Shown here piece after piece: positions 1 to 11,168 of a stretch of DNA of 64,000 nt. The notes beneath the pieces are model-generated. The model was not told where the DNA came from, did not search any database, and saw only the letters and a program-made list of their open reading frames with translations. This stretch comes from Nilaparvata lugens (lineage: Eukaryota; Arthropoda; Insecta; Hemiptera; Delphacidae), in contig NC_052507.1 in the NCBI RefSeq assembly GCF_014356525.2, positions 59,992,053 to 60,056,052 of the forward strand, in the 5' to 3' direction. Positions within the stretch are counted from its first letter, which is position 1; every line of letters starts with the position of its first letter. Both the position numbers and the translations under genes were made by a program.

Positions 1-196
1 ATTTTCTTTATAATTGTTTTTGTAATGCAATCTTGTTAAATCTTATTACACTTCCCAGAAGTACCAATTTCAAGTCACTCAATATGGAGATGAATCATGT
101 CTGATCAGGTCAAAATCAAATTGAAAATTGAATTATAATTTTTTGAATGTATTCTGAGAAGTGAATGATTTATCTGTGGTATTTTCAAATACTTAC

Positions 197-252
197 ATCC
201 AACTCATCAGTTGCATCCACATCTGATTCTTCCGTCCCATTTGCTGGGAAGC
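197..252 (-). CDS. HMG20: HMG20 exon, acidic segment after the HMG box
   Basis: 56 nt between ttatag and GAGTTGGAT|gtaagt, completing the split codon of the previous exon. It encodes CFPANGTEESDVDATDELD. The coiled-coil C-terminal part expected of HMG20 would lie outside the window. Confidence 0.6.
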
Positions 253-3200
253 CTATAACACAGATATACTTACTTAAACAACTTCAATTTACTTTGAACA
301 ATTACTAAACTTAGATGCAATAAAATTCAGAAGAATGAGCTGGTTTGGTCATTTTCACGTTGAAAGAATGAATGACTCTAGAGCAGTAAAGAAGATCTTT
401 AGAGAGAGCCCAGGGTGACGGAGGCTACGAGGTCGTCCACGCAAGCGCTGGCTGGAGGATGTGGAACAAGACTTGAGAATAGCGGATAACAGTGGATGGA
501 AAAGGGAAGCTGCTGACAGAGAATAATGGAGAGGCATTTTGTAGGAGGTCAAGGCTCTCAATGGGCTGTAGCACCAAGGAGTATAAATAAGTAGCTACGA
601 AACTACAAGAATAATAAGAAATTATAATTTAGAGTACAGATATTCATGAAAAAGAACAATTTAATCGCAATAAAATCAATTAAAATTGTTTCAAACAAAA
701 AAGAAACCGTATAAAATATATAATAGAAAAAGTTTGTATTATACGAAAAGTTTGTATTATAAAATAATACGAAAACAATCAACTTCATCACTAAAACTGA
801 AGTAATGAAAAGTGAGAAATTATCAATAAAATAACCAAATTGGAATTCGAATACTCTAGAAAATGATCGTATTGATGGTTGATTTTGATTATGAGAAATG
901 ACATTTTTTAAAGCTTACTTGGATCTGAGCATTAGCAACTTGAATCAAACTTTAAATTTGAAGCTCAAACTCAACTTTTAAGTATGAATTCCTAATTTCA
1001 AATAATAAATAGCTTTCTATTTCACATTACCGTTAATTAACCGATATTTAGTTATCTATTTTAGATATTAGATAGTTAGATATTAGATAGATAGATATTT
1101 AGTTATCAAGCAAATTACAGATCTCTTAGAGATCCATTGCGGAGTTTACTTTGAATGTTTGTACACATTTACCAGTAACAACCTTGTATTTAAAAAATAA
1201 TAATAATAGAAATAAGTTCCAGCAGTGTATGTAATAGCCATAACTTACAAATGCTGTTGAGTCTTTTCCGACGGTAAGACTGGTAGGCCTCAGTTTTCCT
1301 ATAAAGCCTCAACTCTTTTTGATAGCGCTTTTTATCGTCTTCGGCACTCTGGAGATAGGCCCGCTTCTCCTCCAAACCTAGTCTCGACCACTCGTTACCT
1401 AGTAGTTTGGTAACCTACAAAACAACACACAATAAAACTTGTTACGAAATTAACATAACAAGAAACTAATAGATAGCCTACACGATTGCAAATTCAACTA
1501 TAGTACCTCCTCTTTCAAGGTTGAGTGGCAGAGAGGACTTAACAGTCCTAGCTCAGCCTAATAAATAATATTTTTTACTCAATTTCCTATAGGCTACCTA
1601 TGAATAATTTAATAAAATAAAATACTGATCAGTCACTGTGACTGCAATATTGTGTAAATTTACATACGTTGTTGCTGAATGAATAACATATAGGGATTAA
1701 TCATATAGGGATTATCTCATAAATTCAGGTTGTTTTGAATTTTGAAAAAAGTCAAGTTAATTGAGACAAGATTAGAAAAAATAAAAATGGATGGTAGTGC
1801 TACCTCTTGGCTTTTTACAGAACTTCTTGGATTGAACTGCTAGATTAAGTACCAAATTCGTCCGCAAAAATTGTACAAAGCAAGAGATTTGTGCTGTACA
1901 TGTTCAGGCTACTGAAAACCTAATTAAACTGTTTAACTCTATCGGTAACGTGAAAAAATAGAAGAAGAAGCCGAATATGTCGTAGTGAGAAATAGGTAAA
2001 ATTAGGGAAAAAGTAAGTTGGGCCTGTTGTCCTCCCCGATCATTTAATATCAGCTATATGTAATTTGTAATTGTAATTTGTACCTATATGATTAAATTAA
2101 TTTATAGATAAAATTCAAGACCATACCTCTGAGAATGGGACATTCTTGAGTAGTTTCCTCTTCTCATTTAAATAGAATACATATCCTGTTGAAGGGGCTT
2201 TAGGGGGTCTGTGCTCGTATAGCTCTGGCTTCCTTTTGCGTCCCTTTGGCCAACCACCTTTTCTTCTAGCCTGAAAATGTCAAAATTACGTTTTATTCTT
2301 AGATCAATCATGAGTTTCACACAAGATACTAGAATAATCTATGAATGAAAACCATTCATAATAGCAATATAAAGTAATTTACAAAATTATAAAGAATTTC
2401 CTTTGATTTTATGAGATTTGCAGTTCAATTACCATACAAATACAATTACCATTCCAATAATATTAGAGAGATTCAAAAAACTATACATTCAGATTAGGTT
2501 ATCTTGGTACTTCGGATTGATGGATAACCGCTCAATCCAGCTTCATAACAGTAATGAGCCTCAAAGTAACTTGCCAATGGTTGGGAACCCACCTGCAACT
2601 GTAACTCCTCATCCTCAATAATATCATTGCCCACGCACAAGCCGAGAGCTTATTATTTGGGCATCATCCTCAACTGGAAGAAACCCCTTGGGATGTGCTT
2701 CCACTGAGCTTCTTTCTTCAACTATCCTCAACTAAAATATAGGGTGATGACTGAAATATTATATTCTGAAATACATCAAATCAAAATATGGATTTTCATT
2801 TAATAATATTTTACCTTATCAGTACAGGATTGGACAGATGAATCGCTATTGTTGCTTTCGGAAACGCCTATTAGAGGCGAAGAACTCTCTGAGACATGTT
2901 CATCGGACGTGACAATTCCTGAAGTCCCCGAGCATGATTCAATTTTTATCACACGATTATTACCATTCACCGGTTTAGTATTAACAAATCCAATCTCGGA
3001 CTCGGATGTGTAGGGATTATCGCTGATTTCTGCAACGCTGGTCTGAAAAATGAAATGACAATAATTAGAAATAATAACAAATTAAAATTAAATTATTTAA
3101 CAAAGTTGAATAATTACCAAAGCTGGTTACTTATTTAACAAAGTTAAACAATGACCAAAGATGGTTATTTTGTTACTAATATGGAGGAAATAGATAAAAA

Positions 3201-5398
3201 AAATTAGTTATTTGGAGAATAATAAGCAAATTGTATTATTTTCTCACTTATTACCTGTATTAGGCTTATGTTCTATTGCACATGGTGTTATAACAAATTA
3301 GCAATGCAATTTAGAAGGCATTTGTGATTCTATGGAGTAAAGTAAAAATAATTTTCTCCATGTGAGTAATGTTTGTCGCTCTCAGGAATAAAACGTTCCT
3401 CTAAGTCACTGGATGCAACATTTATTATTGAATTTAAACAATAAAAAACACATCTAACAATTCAAGACATATAGGCTAGTTCACGTACTATGGTCACTTT
3501 CTCTTGGGCAGAAACCGAATGCAATGGGTTCTTGTGATAGTTTTCATAAATTGACAGACTGCAAATGTATGAACATTCTTATGATAGTTTTCATACATTG
3601 GCAGACTGATGTATGAACACTCCCATTAGAGCCCAAGGTATTTGGGCAGCAGAGCAAAAATTCATTGGAAAGTAGAACTGCAGACCTCCTTGGCAGAAAC
3701 AGAATACAATAGTTTTTAATTTTTAAAACGATTATAAAGTGAAAATGCACTTACTATTACTAGTGACACCAGGTCGAAACGATCGTCACTACTAATAGTA
3801 AGTGCATTTTCACTTTATAAGTGTTTTTAAAATTCAAGTTTTTAGTGGAAAAGTATGGATATATGCAACACATTTACAATGGTTTCTTATAGCAATGTTC
3901 ATACATTTGCAGTCTGCGCATGCGCATGGTATTCTTCATCTGCACAGCAGAACAGAAACTCGTTGGATATCAGAGCTCTTCAAAGGAATTTCGTGTGAGT
4001 AGAAGATCAGTCTTAACAGAATAAAAAGTAGCCAACTATGTGGCACCTTTGATGGCCTTCAAATGCAGATAATTGGGGCAAATCAAAAGAAATTTCAGCA
4101 GAATACTGTAGGCTAAAGAGTATATTAAACTTATAAGGTCGGTGACTGGCTGACAGAGCTCACTTTCAAGAGTAAATTGCATCCCATTCTACAACGAAAA
4201 TTGGTAATTAGATTTTAATAATTACTGCGAAACACAAGTCGTATCTGTAATTGGATTATAAGTGTTTACCTCATTAACGCCATCACAATCCACATCTGTG
4301 TCTGTATCACAGATAGCATTCTGGTATGCTTCGGTTAGAGTCGTGGAGCTCCCGGGAAGAGCCGAAAATGAAGTCACTGTACTCGAAGGAGGCACTTTGG
4401 CAGTTTTCTTGACCACACAACTCACATTCTTTCTGCCGTTTTTATTAGCAAGAAAATGATGTCTAAAATTAATTTCTTCGGGGTGAATGGGATAAGATGA
4501 AATTTCATCCACAACTTCCGCTATACTTTCTAATGGCCTCTGGAAATCAAGAGATAATTTCAGTTTAAAAGTTTGTCAGAGATAGCATGGTTTAGAAAAA
4601 TTGAGCTATTCAAAATAAATTAAAAAAATTAGTGTCTTAAAACCTTTTTCACTTCTTTTAATTTTTCATAAAATTAATGAGCAATTCCAGTAACAAATAT
4701 ATCAAGAGGTTGAAGTTGAACAACGAAAATTGAGCCTAAGTTATACTGTAGCTCAATTGAATATTATAATAAATTATTAAAGACAAGCAGGTAATCCGTG
4801 TTCCGCAAGGGTCAAATTAAAAGTTTGAAAAACTGAAAACTTGACGTACTGAAATCTTCAAGAATTAGAAACAGGCCTATAACCATCCCAGTAAATTAAG
4901 AATCTATATGCAAAACTTAAAGTTAATCAGTCCAGTAGTTCAAAGGTGATGATGCGTCATTCGTGAATTTCCTATCCCGTACGTGTGTAAGCCTATTCTT
5001 TCCTTTATTATATTATAGATGACATACAATTTTGAATTCTTGATTGTTATTTCAAAGATTATTCAAGGTTAGGGCACACAACTGTTATTGATGATTGAAG
5101 AATAAATCAATATTTTTTACATTGTTTTACCAAGCGCTGAAGCTTGTAAAGTATGATAACCTTATTCAAGGTGCTTGTTTCCATTATATAATGGAATAAT
5201 TCTACAACATCTCTGATCAATTTAGTAAAATAGATTTTGTTATGATGAGTAGTTTTAGTTAAACTATTACTCACCGATTGAATATTAAGATGTTCATTAT
5301 TTACTGGTTCATTGCACAGCAACTGTGTGGCTACATTTTGAATGTAGCCTATGTTCAAGCCATGCGATAGAGCGTCGGATAACGATACCAATTTCACC
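197..5398 (-). CDS. HMG20: HMG20-like HMG-box chromatin protein, five internal exons (gene partial)
   Basis: Minus-strand exons 5275-5398, 4270-4539, 2815-3042, 2127-2270, 1249-1414 and 197-252 join with matching phases (the 5275-5398 exon is the first visible one, so six segments in all), giving about 329 residues with no stop. The exons at 2127-2270 and 1249-1414 encode a basic stretch (RRKGGWPKGRKRK) followed by one HMG box running from PKAPSTGYVFYLNEKRK through LLGNEWSRL to KTEAYQSYRRKR. Vertebrate HMG20A/B have the same basic lead-in and the KTEAY end. These proteins bind DNA without sequence specificity and act with the LSD1-CoREST repressor complex in the nucleus; that role is family knowledge. 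The upstream exons are acidic and Ser-rich. The start codon was not found, and the gene continues past the left edge. A LINE fragment and a foldback repeat lie in its introns, and the tandem array 5189-14386 interrupts its 5' side. Confidence 0.82.
331..583 (+). mobile_element. non-LTR retrotransposon fragment (C-terminal end of ORF2)
   Basis: With internal stops, the plus strand reads WFGH..VERMNDSRAVKK, RGRPRKRWLEDVEQDL and EVKALNGL. This is the conserved end of a non-LTR reverse-transcriptase ORF (WFGHVxRM ... GRPxxRWxDDV). It is a dead 5'-truncated fragment lying antisense in an intron of the HMG20 gene. Confidence 0.75.
1249..1414 (-). CDS. HMG20: HMG20 exon, helices 2-3 of the HMG box
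   Basis: 166 nt ending in phase 1 at CAGCATTT|gtaagtt. It encodes VTKLLGNEWSRLGLEEK, then RYQKELRLYRKTEAYQ, the long C-terminal half of an HMG box with its conserved Trp, and a basic tail. Confidence 0.87.
2127..2270 (-). CDS. HMG20: HMG20 exon, basic lead-in and helix 1 of the HMG box
   Basis: 144 nt, phase 0. It encodes 48 residues: ARRKGGWPKGRKRKPELYE, then the HMG-box start PKAPSTGYVFYLNEKRK and LLKNVPFSE. Compared with remembered vertebrate HMG20A, about five residues are missing just before VPFSE. Confidence 0.85.
2500..2690 (+). repeat. interspersed repeat, family with tail CCCACGCACAAGCC
   Basis: The end of this stretch (TTGCCCACGCACAAGCC ... GGGCATCATCCTCA) recurs at 18860-18955 (TTACCCACGCACAAGCC ... 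GGGCATCACCCTTA) and 52120-52165 (TTACCCACGCTCAAGC ... CACCCTTAG). This is the dispersed pattern of a SINE-like family; the exact 5' end is not resolved. Confidence 0.55.
2815..3042 (-). CDS. HMG20: HMG20 exon, acidic Ser-rich linker
   Basis: 228 nt, phase 0 at both ends, between ttcag and GATAAG|gtaaaa. It encodes 76 residues starting TSVAEISDNPYTSESE. It contains KPVNGNNRVIKIES, an IKIES-type motif that could be a sumoylation site (inference). Confidence 0.75.
3480..3990. repeat. foldback repeat in HMG20 intron
   Basis: The centre is a hairpin: arm 3721-3767 is complementary to 3785-3832 with few mismatches (shared core GTGAAAATGCACTTACTAT) around a 17-nt loop. Outside it, GCAAATGTATGAACAT (about 3557) matches the complement of ATGTTCATACATTTGC (about 3893). 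The two sides also share direct similarity (CAGCAGAGCAAAAATTCATTGG and CAGCAGAACAGAAACTCG). Confidence 0.7.
4270..4539 (-). CDS. HMG20: HMG20 exon, low-complexity N-terminal region
   Basis: Acceptor tttccag and donor GTTAATGAG|gtaaac; 270 nt, phase 0 at both ends. The translation starts RPLESIAEVVDEISSYP and ends DTDTDVDCDGVNE. It holds a Ser/Thr-rich stretch with no recognised domain. Confidence 0.75.
4788..5021 (+). repeat. interspersed repeat, copy 1 (GCAGGTAAtCCGTG family)
   Basis: The start (GCAGGTAATCCGTGTTCCGC) and end (CGTGAATTTCCTATCCC ... TTATATTATAGAT) match 28574-28798 over about 220 bp. This is a dispersed non-coding element of unknown class. Confidence 0.65.
5275..5398 (-). CDS. 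HMG20: HMG20 exon (copy A, most upstream exon seen)
   Basis: Bounded by tttacag before GTGAAATTGG and by the donor CAATCG|gtgagt. It encodes 41 residues starting VKLVSLSDALSHG, and one extra base at its start shows there is an earlier coding exon. It ends in phase 0, as the 4270-4539 exon needs. Identical copies with both splice sites are at 9077-9206 and 11247-11374 (approximate), and a cut copy is near 12799-12884. Confidence 0.7.
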
Positions 5399-6494
5399 CT
5401 GTAAACATAGATTAAAAACTGTTAGGAAGAGCAGTATGTATGGATACGGTAGACAGAAAACGTTCATTAAGAGATTTTGCTGCAGATGAAACTCCAGGTT
5501 TGTTTTGAGAGGGTTTGAAACAAAAATGTCATTGTCTTGAAAAGGCGTTTCGTTATTCTGGAAAAACTACAAGACAGTCAGCCAGAAATAATTGCACCTT
5601 TAGTTACAAACGGATATGGCTTGGAATCTGAACCAATTGTGAATGAAAATAAGTTTGTCTGTGTGAATGTTCAGTGTCTAAGAAATAAATTGAATTTTGT
5701 GTCTCTATTTGTTGACAATGTATGTGTCCTGATATTTTGTGTTTGGGTGAACATCATTTGATGCAGTCTGAAACCATCCACTAATCCTCTCTTTTTTTTA
5801 TCTGAGTCTGGCAGCTGTTTATGCTAGGACAAATCACAAAAATGGTGGTGTAATGTGTTTGAGGCCCAATTGAAGGAGCAGCTTGTGTTCCACTTCGTGA
5901 GAAATCACCTGTTTTATGATGTATGACTTCAGAAGTAGAAAGTCGATGAATACAGATGTCTCAGAAATTGATTATAATAGCGATAAAGCGTTTGAGGAGA
6001 GGGATATTGTACATCTGGTCCTTGCTGATCTGAGCAAGGCTTTTGATTGAGTACCTTCTTGAGAAGCTTGCCAGGTGAGATGCTTGTACCCTCACCTCCT
6101 ACTTGACTGAAAGGAAGCATATCATATCTATTGGAGGAGCTCTCTCACAGGTCGATCATGGCGTGTCACAGGGATCGGTTATGGGCCCTCTACTCTTCCT
6201 GATCATGATCAGCTGAGCATGTTGGCTTGCGGTCTCATAGAGGTTTTGACGATGCCAAGCAGTACTTTAAAATAAATAGGTACATCTTGAATGAGGGAAA
6301 CACCCAGCAACTAGTCTGAAGACTTACTCCTGCAGTGGGAGCATGAAGCGAGCTGCAAAAGTGTGCTAATTCTCCAGAAGAAAGCACTTCGAGTGATCAC
6401 CTCCTTTCCTATCTTTGCACAGCAACCTGACTGTCAGTGTTGGATAAAAAGTAAATTCGTATGGCTTCTGCTGGTGGGGAGTCCATTGCGAGAA

Positions 6495-6684
6495 GTCCTG
6501 AATATATAATTTAAGCCGTCAATGGGCCTCACGAATGTCATACTTCAGCCGTAACCGACACTTTAACGTGTCAATCCGATAACACGGGAGTGATCCGGTC
6601 AAAAACTTTTGGTAGTGAGCCGGTTTGAACCCGGGATAACTAGGCTGCAACACAAGCACTCTATCCACTAGACCACGGATCACT
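6495..6684 (-). repeat. tRNA-derived SINE (unit A copy)
   Basis: On the minus strand there is an A box, TGGTCTAGTGG (6665-6675), and a B box, GGGTTCAAACCGG (6620-6632), at tRNA-like spacing. The 3' side cannot form an acceptor stem with the 5' end, so this is a pol III SINE head rather than a tRNA gene. Copies occur in units C and D. Confidence 0.7.
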
Positions 6685-6837
6685 TCACTGTTAAATACCT
6701 ACGGCGTATTGCTTTTAGAAACAGAGTCGAGATCTGTCTGAGGAGAGATCAGTGCATAAATACTTTTTGCACAGGACAGTATAGTTAGACCTGCCACCTT
6801 ACTTTTTTGACGTAATATATCCAGTTAACTGGATTGA

Positions 6838-8998
6838 CGTTTACTCTATAATAGATATTAAGGATAGATATAGAAAATTTTTTGAATTATTCATGGGGGC
6901 TGTAAATGGTGCGTTTCAATTAAAAAATTTACGTTCCCACAAAGTCAAGCCAAATAACGAGTGGTATAATGACAATCTTAAAAATTAAAAGTTAAATGTG
7001 ATGGGCTGTATCATTTATATAAAACTTACAGAACACCAGAAATTCTCACCACATACAAGAGGCTAGAAAATCATACAGGATAGAAACTAAAAAGACAAGA
7101 ATTGAATATCATAATAAAATCATAAGTAGATCCACCAATAAGAATAAAACAGTGTGGAGAATTGTTAATGGTCTCACCGGCAGTGCTAATAATGCGGCCA
7201 GATCCCAGACTCCTGTTGATGTCACTTCTGATGAATTCAATGACTTTTTTGTGGATTCTGTTTCTCTGATAAGCAGAGATATACCTGTCAGTATTAATGA
7301 TTCAACTTTCTATTTTAGCAAATTGCAACAGCCTAGTGTACATTTTTCATTTAAGCCTGTAACTGTAGAGAAAGTATTTGACACTATTTTAAAATTGAGT
7401 AATAGTAAGTGTCTGGATATTTATGGTTTAAATGCTTTAATCTTGAAAATAGCAGCTGTTAATATATGTGAAGTGTTGGCATACTTGTTCAATGAATGTG
7501 TTGTTGCTACTGGCACTTATCCAGAGGAGCTAAAAAATGTTAAAGTTTTACCTCTTCATAAGAAGGGATCAAGGAAAGAGAAAGGTAATTTTAGACCGAT
7601 TGCTATTGTTCCTGTATTTTGAAAGGTATTTGAGACTCTAATGTATGAACAAATGTCAATCTATTTTGAGTCCAACAACACTTTCTCTGAAAAACAATTT
7701 GGTTTCCGGTCTGGAAGAAGCACTAATGATCCCATACTTAATGTGGTTAGTGGCGTAATTAGCAGCTTAGAGAGTGGTGATTCTGTTGGTCTAAGGTCAT
7801 ACGATTTTTCCAAAGCCTTTGATACTGTGCAGCACAAGATTTTAGGTGACAAACTAAATTTTTATGGTTTTACTCGAAGTGCAGTTCAACTTGTATTGTC
7901 CTATTTAAGTAGCAGGATTCAATTTGTTTACAAAGATGGCGTCCTGTCCAATGGTAGACTAGTTGATTACGGCGTGCCTCAAGGCTCTATCTTAGGACCC
8001 ATTCTATTTAATATTTATATAAATGATTTGCCAATAAATATGGATAGCAATAGTAAAGATGGGTACCTATTTGCAGATGATTTTGGCTTAAAAATAAATT
8101 GCCCCTCTAAGCATGATCTTGAAAGTGAGAGGAATCAAAGTTATTTGGTTCTAAAAGATTGGTGTGCAGCAAATAATCTTTCTCTCAATGATAGTAAAAC
8201 CGCTGACATTAACTTTGCATTCAGAAAGGTTAAGGGTGAGACTCCATTTAAGTTTTTAGGTGTTTTTATTGACCCGTGTCTGTCGTGGGATGCACACATT
8301 GAGTATTTATCAGGTAGGATGGCTAAAGGATTGTATATGTTACGGAGACTTTGTGTAACTGTGGATGTGTCTGTACTAGTGAATATTTACTATGCACACA
8401 TCCAGAGTCTCCTTTCTTACGGAATAATGCTTTGGGCAAACAGTGTAAACGCCAAATCAATTTTTGTTCTTCAAAAGAAAGCAATAAGAATAATATGCAA
8501 GCTACCATATAATGCACATTGTAGACCTTATTTCATTCACCTAGGTATCCTGACGTTGCCGTCGTTATATGTCTTAAAAATATTATGTTATGTACGACGC
8601 AATTTGAGTAAGTATGATTCTAATAGCTTCCATAGTTTAAATACAAGAAATAGACACAAACTTAGAATTCCGTTGTACAGTCACACTAAATCACAAAGAA
8701 ACTGGCACTTCACATCTATCAAATTATATAACTCCACATCTGACCACTTGAAGGAACTCACATGCACACAATTAAAAAAGTATTGAAAGCAGTGTTAATT
8801 GATGAATGTTTGTACACCGTACATGACTATTTTAGAATAGATTGGAATCGTTTTATGTGATTCATGTGTTATTTTATTGTTCTGATACTGACTGATCTTA
8901 GTGTTTTTGTGTTTGTTTTGACTTACTTTAGTGTTAAAAAATTGACGAAGTCCATGTATTCATGTGAATATTTTATGACCAATAAAATTCTATTCTAT
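6838..8998 (+). mobile_element. 5'-truncated non-LTR retrotransposon, RT domain, ATTCT tail
   Basis: It joins unit A sequence at CCAGTT|AACTGG and ends in a (TTCTA)n tail. The frame from 7152 reads RT motifs [48 protein letters not shown] and FADDFGL, then the C-terminal LLSYGIMLWA and LKELTCTQLKK. It is disabled by an in-frame TGA at 7620 inside the RT domain and by a one-base deletion near 8773 (the copy at 10741 keeps CTQFKKVLKAVLID). The shape suggests the CR1/Jockey superfamily; the clade is inferred. Confidence 0.85.
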
Positions 8999-10213
8999 TC
9001 TAATAATTCTACAACATCTCTGATCAATTTAGTAAAATAGATTTTGTTATGATGAGTAGTTCTAGTTAAACTATTACTCACCGATTGAATATTAAGATGT
9101 TCATTATTTACTGGTTCATTGCACAGCAACTGTGTGGCTACATTTTGAATGTAGCCTATGTTCAAGCCATGCGATAGAGCGTCGGATAACGATACCAATT
9201 TCACCCTGTAAACATAGATTAAAAACTGTTAGGAAGAGCAGTATGTATGGATACGGTAGACAGAAAACGTTCATTAAGAGATTTTGCTGCAGATGAAACT
9301 CCAGGTTTGTTTTGAGAGGGTTTGAAACAAAAATGTCATTGTCTTGAAAAAGCGTTTCGTTATTCTGGAAAGACTACAAGAAGACAGTCAGCCAGAAATT
9401 GCACCTTTAGTTACAAACGGATATGGCTTGGAATCTGAACCAATTGTGAATGAAAATAAGTTTGTCTGTGTGAATGTTCAGTGTCTAAGAACTAAATTTA
9501 ATTTTGTGTCTCTATTTGTTGACAATGTGTGTGTCCTGATATTTTGTGTTTGGGTGAACATCATTTGATGCAGTCTGAAACCATCCACTACTCCTCTCTT
9601 TTTTTATCTGAGTCTGGCAGCTGTTTATGCTAGGACAAATCACAAAAATGGTGGTCTAATGTGTTTGAGGCCCAATTGAAGGAGCAGCTTGTGTTCCACT
9701 TTGTGAGAAATCACCTTTTTTTTATGATGTATGGCTTCAGAAGTGGAAGGTCTATGTTCACAGATGTCTCAGAAATTGATTATAATAGCGATAAAGCGTT
9801 AGAGGAGAGGGATATTGTACATCTGGTCCTTGCTGATCTGAGCAAGGCTTTTGATTGAGTAGGTACCTTGTTGAGAAGCTTGCCAGGTATGGACATGATG
9901 GTGAGATGCTTGTGACCCTCACCTCCTACTTGACTGGAAGGAAGCATATCATATCTATTGGAGGAGCTCTCTCACAGGTTGATCATGGCGTGTCACAGGG
10001 ATTGGTTATGGGCCCTCTACTCTTCCTGATCATGATCAGCTGAGCATGTTGGCTTGCGGTCTCATAGAGGTTTTGACGATGCCAAGCAGTGCTTTAAAAT
10101 AAATAGGTACATCTTGAATGAGGGAAACACCCAGCAACTAGTCTGTAGACTTACTCCTGCTGTGGGAGCATGGAGCGAGCTGCAAAAGTGTGCTAATTCT
10201 CCAGAAGAAATCA

Positions 10214-10740
10214 CCTCAGCAGGGCATCGTGAGTACTGAAGTTCTATGTTTGTTGAAGTGGACATCCTTACGGTGTTCATCTAGTACATACTATCTTGTC
10301 TGCCGCTTTTCAAGGACACCGAGGGCTGTCATATGCTGAGGGCTGATCAGGGTACGCGACTAGGTGCCACCCCGACTACTTGACACCCCGACTAGTTGTA
10401 CCCTTTTAAAACCGTTTTTTAGGGGACAAGTAGACGTGAGCCATACCCGTCTAGTTGTATCCTTCCTGAGGAGGTGATAACTAGTCGGGGGGACACCCTG
10501 TCGTGAGGGTGCGAGGTGTCAAGTTGTCGTTTACGGTCGGGACTAGTTGACACCTCCGGTCTAGTAGGTGGGACAACTTGACGGCAATGGCATATTTTTA
10601 CGATATGGTACAAGGTACTTGTACGAGGGTACAAGTAGTCGTCTACGGTCACGACAACCTATCCCCTCGACTCCACTCCACAAGAAATCACCATTCCGGC
10701 TGGCTCTTCATTTGGAAGTTGGGAAATGAAGCCAAACTAT
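10214..10740. other. GC-richer block unique to unit B
   Basis: No sign of a gene. From about 10330 to 10690 the sequence is clearly richer in G+C than its surroundings and repeats short motifs: CGACTAGTTG, ACAACTTGAC, GTCGTTTACGGTCG against GTCGTCTACGGTCA, and GGTACAAGGTACTTGTAC. Its origin is not recognised. Confidence 0.5.
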
Positions 10741-11168
10741 CAAGTTATGTACGACGCAATTTGAGTAAGTATGATTCTAATAGCTTCCATAGTTTAAATA
10801 CAAGAAATAGACACAAACTTAGAATTCCGTTGTACAGTCACACTAAATCACAAAGAAACTGGCACTTCACATCTATCAAATTATATAACTCCACATCTGA
10901 CCACTTGAAGGAACTCACATGCACACAATTTAAAAAAGTATTGAAAGCAGTGTTAATTGATGAATGTTTGTACACCGTACATGACTATTTTAGAATAGAT
11001 TGGAATCGTTTTATGTGATTCATGTGTTATTTTATTGTTCTGATACTGACTGATCTTAGTATTTTTGTGTTTGTTTTGACTTACTTTAGTGTTAAAAAAT
11101 TGACGAAGTCCATGTATTCATGTGAATATTTTATGACCAATAAAATTCTATTCTATTCTATTCTATTC
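10741..11168 (+). mobile_element. LINE 3' end, second copy
   Basis: It matches 8590-8998 almost base for base, including the tail (TTCTATTCTATTC). The frame here stays open through CTQFKKVLKAVLID to the true ORF end DYFRIDWNRFM, showing that the 6838-8998 copy carries the frameshift. Confidence 0.85.

Larger units (their letters stand above)
5189..8998. repeat. tandem array unit A, with a LINE insertion
   Basis: The unit starts AATAATTCTACAACATCTCT and contains the HMG20 exon (5275-5398). Next is a plus-strand retroelement relic at about 5521-6240: endonuclease-like CVNVQCLRNKLNFVSLFVDN, then RT-like VLADLSKAFD. A SINE follows at 6495-6684. At 6838 it switches to a LINE. Units A and D share bases that set them apart from B and C (AAAAACTACAAGACAG, AGAAATAATTGC). 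Confidence 0.75.
9001..11168. repeat. tandem array unit B
   Basis: It starts TAATAATTCTACAAC next to the LINE tail of unit A. It carries an identical HMG20 exon copy with splice sites (minus, about 9077-9206) and the same RT relic (about 9326-10200). In this unit the relic reads furthest: YGFRSGRSMFTDVSEIDYN, VLADLSKAFD, TSYLTGRKHIIS and SQGLVMGPLLFLI. It alone keeps TATGGACATGATGG, absent from A, C and D. It leaves the common sequence near 10214, passes through a GC-richer block, and ends in the LINE 3' piece 10741-11168. Confidence 0.72.

Noticed and set aside
603..791. Hydrophobic minus-strand frame of 62 codons
   Set aside because: It is the translation of an AT-rich repeat-like stretch (Phe/Tyr/Ile only) within an intron.
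5107..5274. Extension of the HMG20 exon past CAATCG into the downstream open frame
   Set aside because: A good donor (gtgagt) ends the exon in the phase required by the next exon; the rest is intron.
6604..6684. A functional tRNA gene on the minus strand
   Set aside because: A and B boxes are present, but the 3' side does not pair with the 5' end to make an acceptor stem, and the sequence recurs in other array units; it is a SINE.
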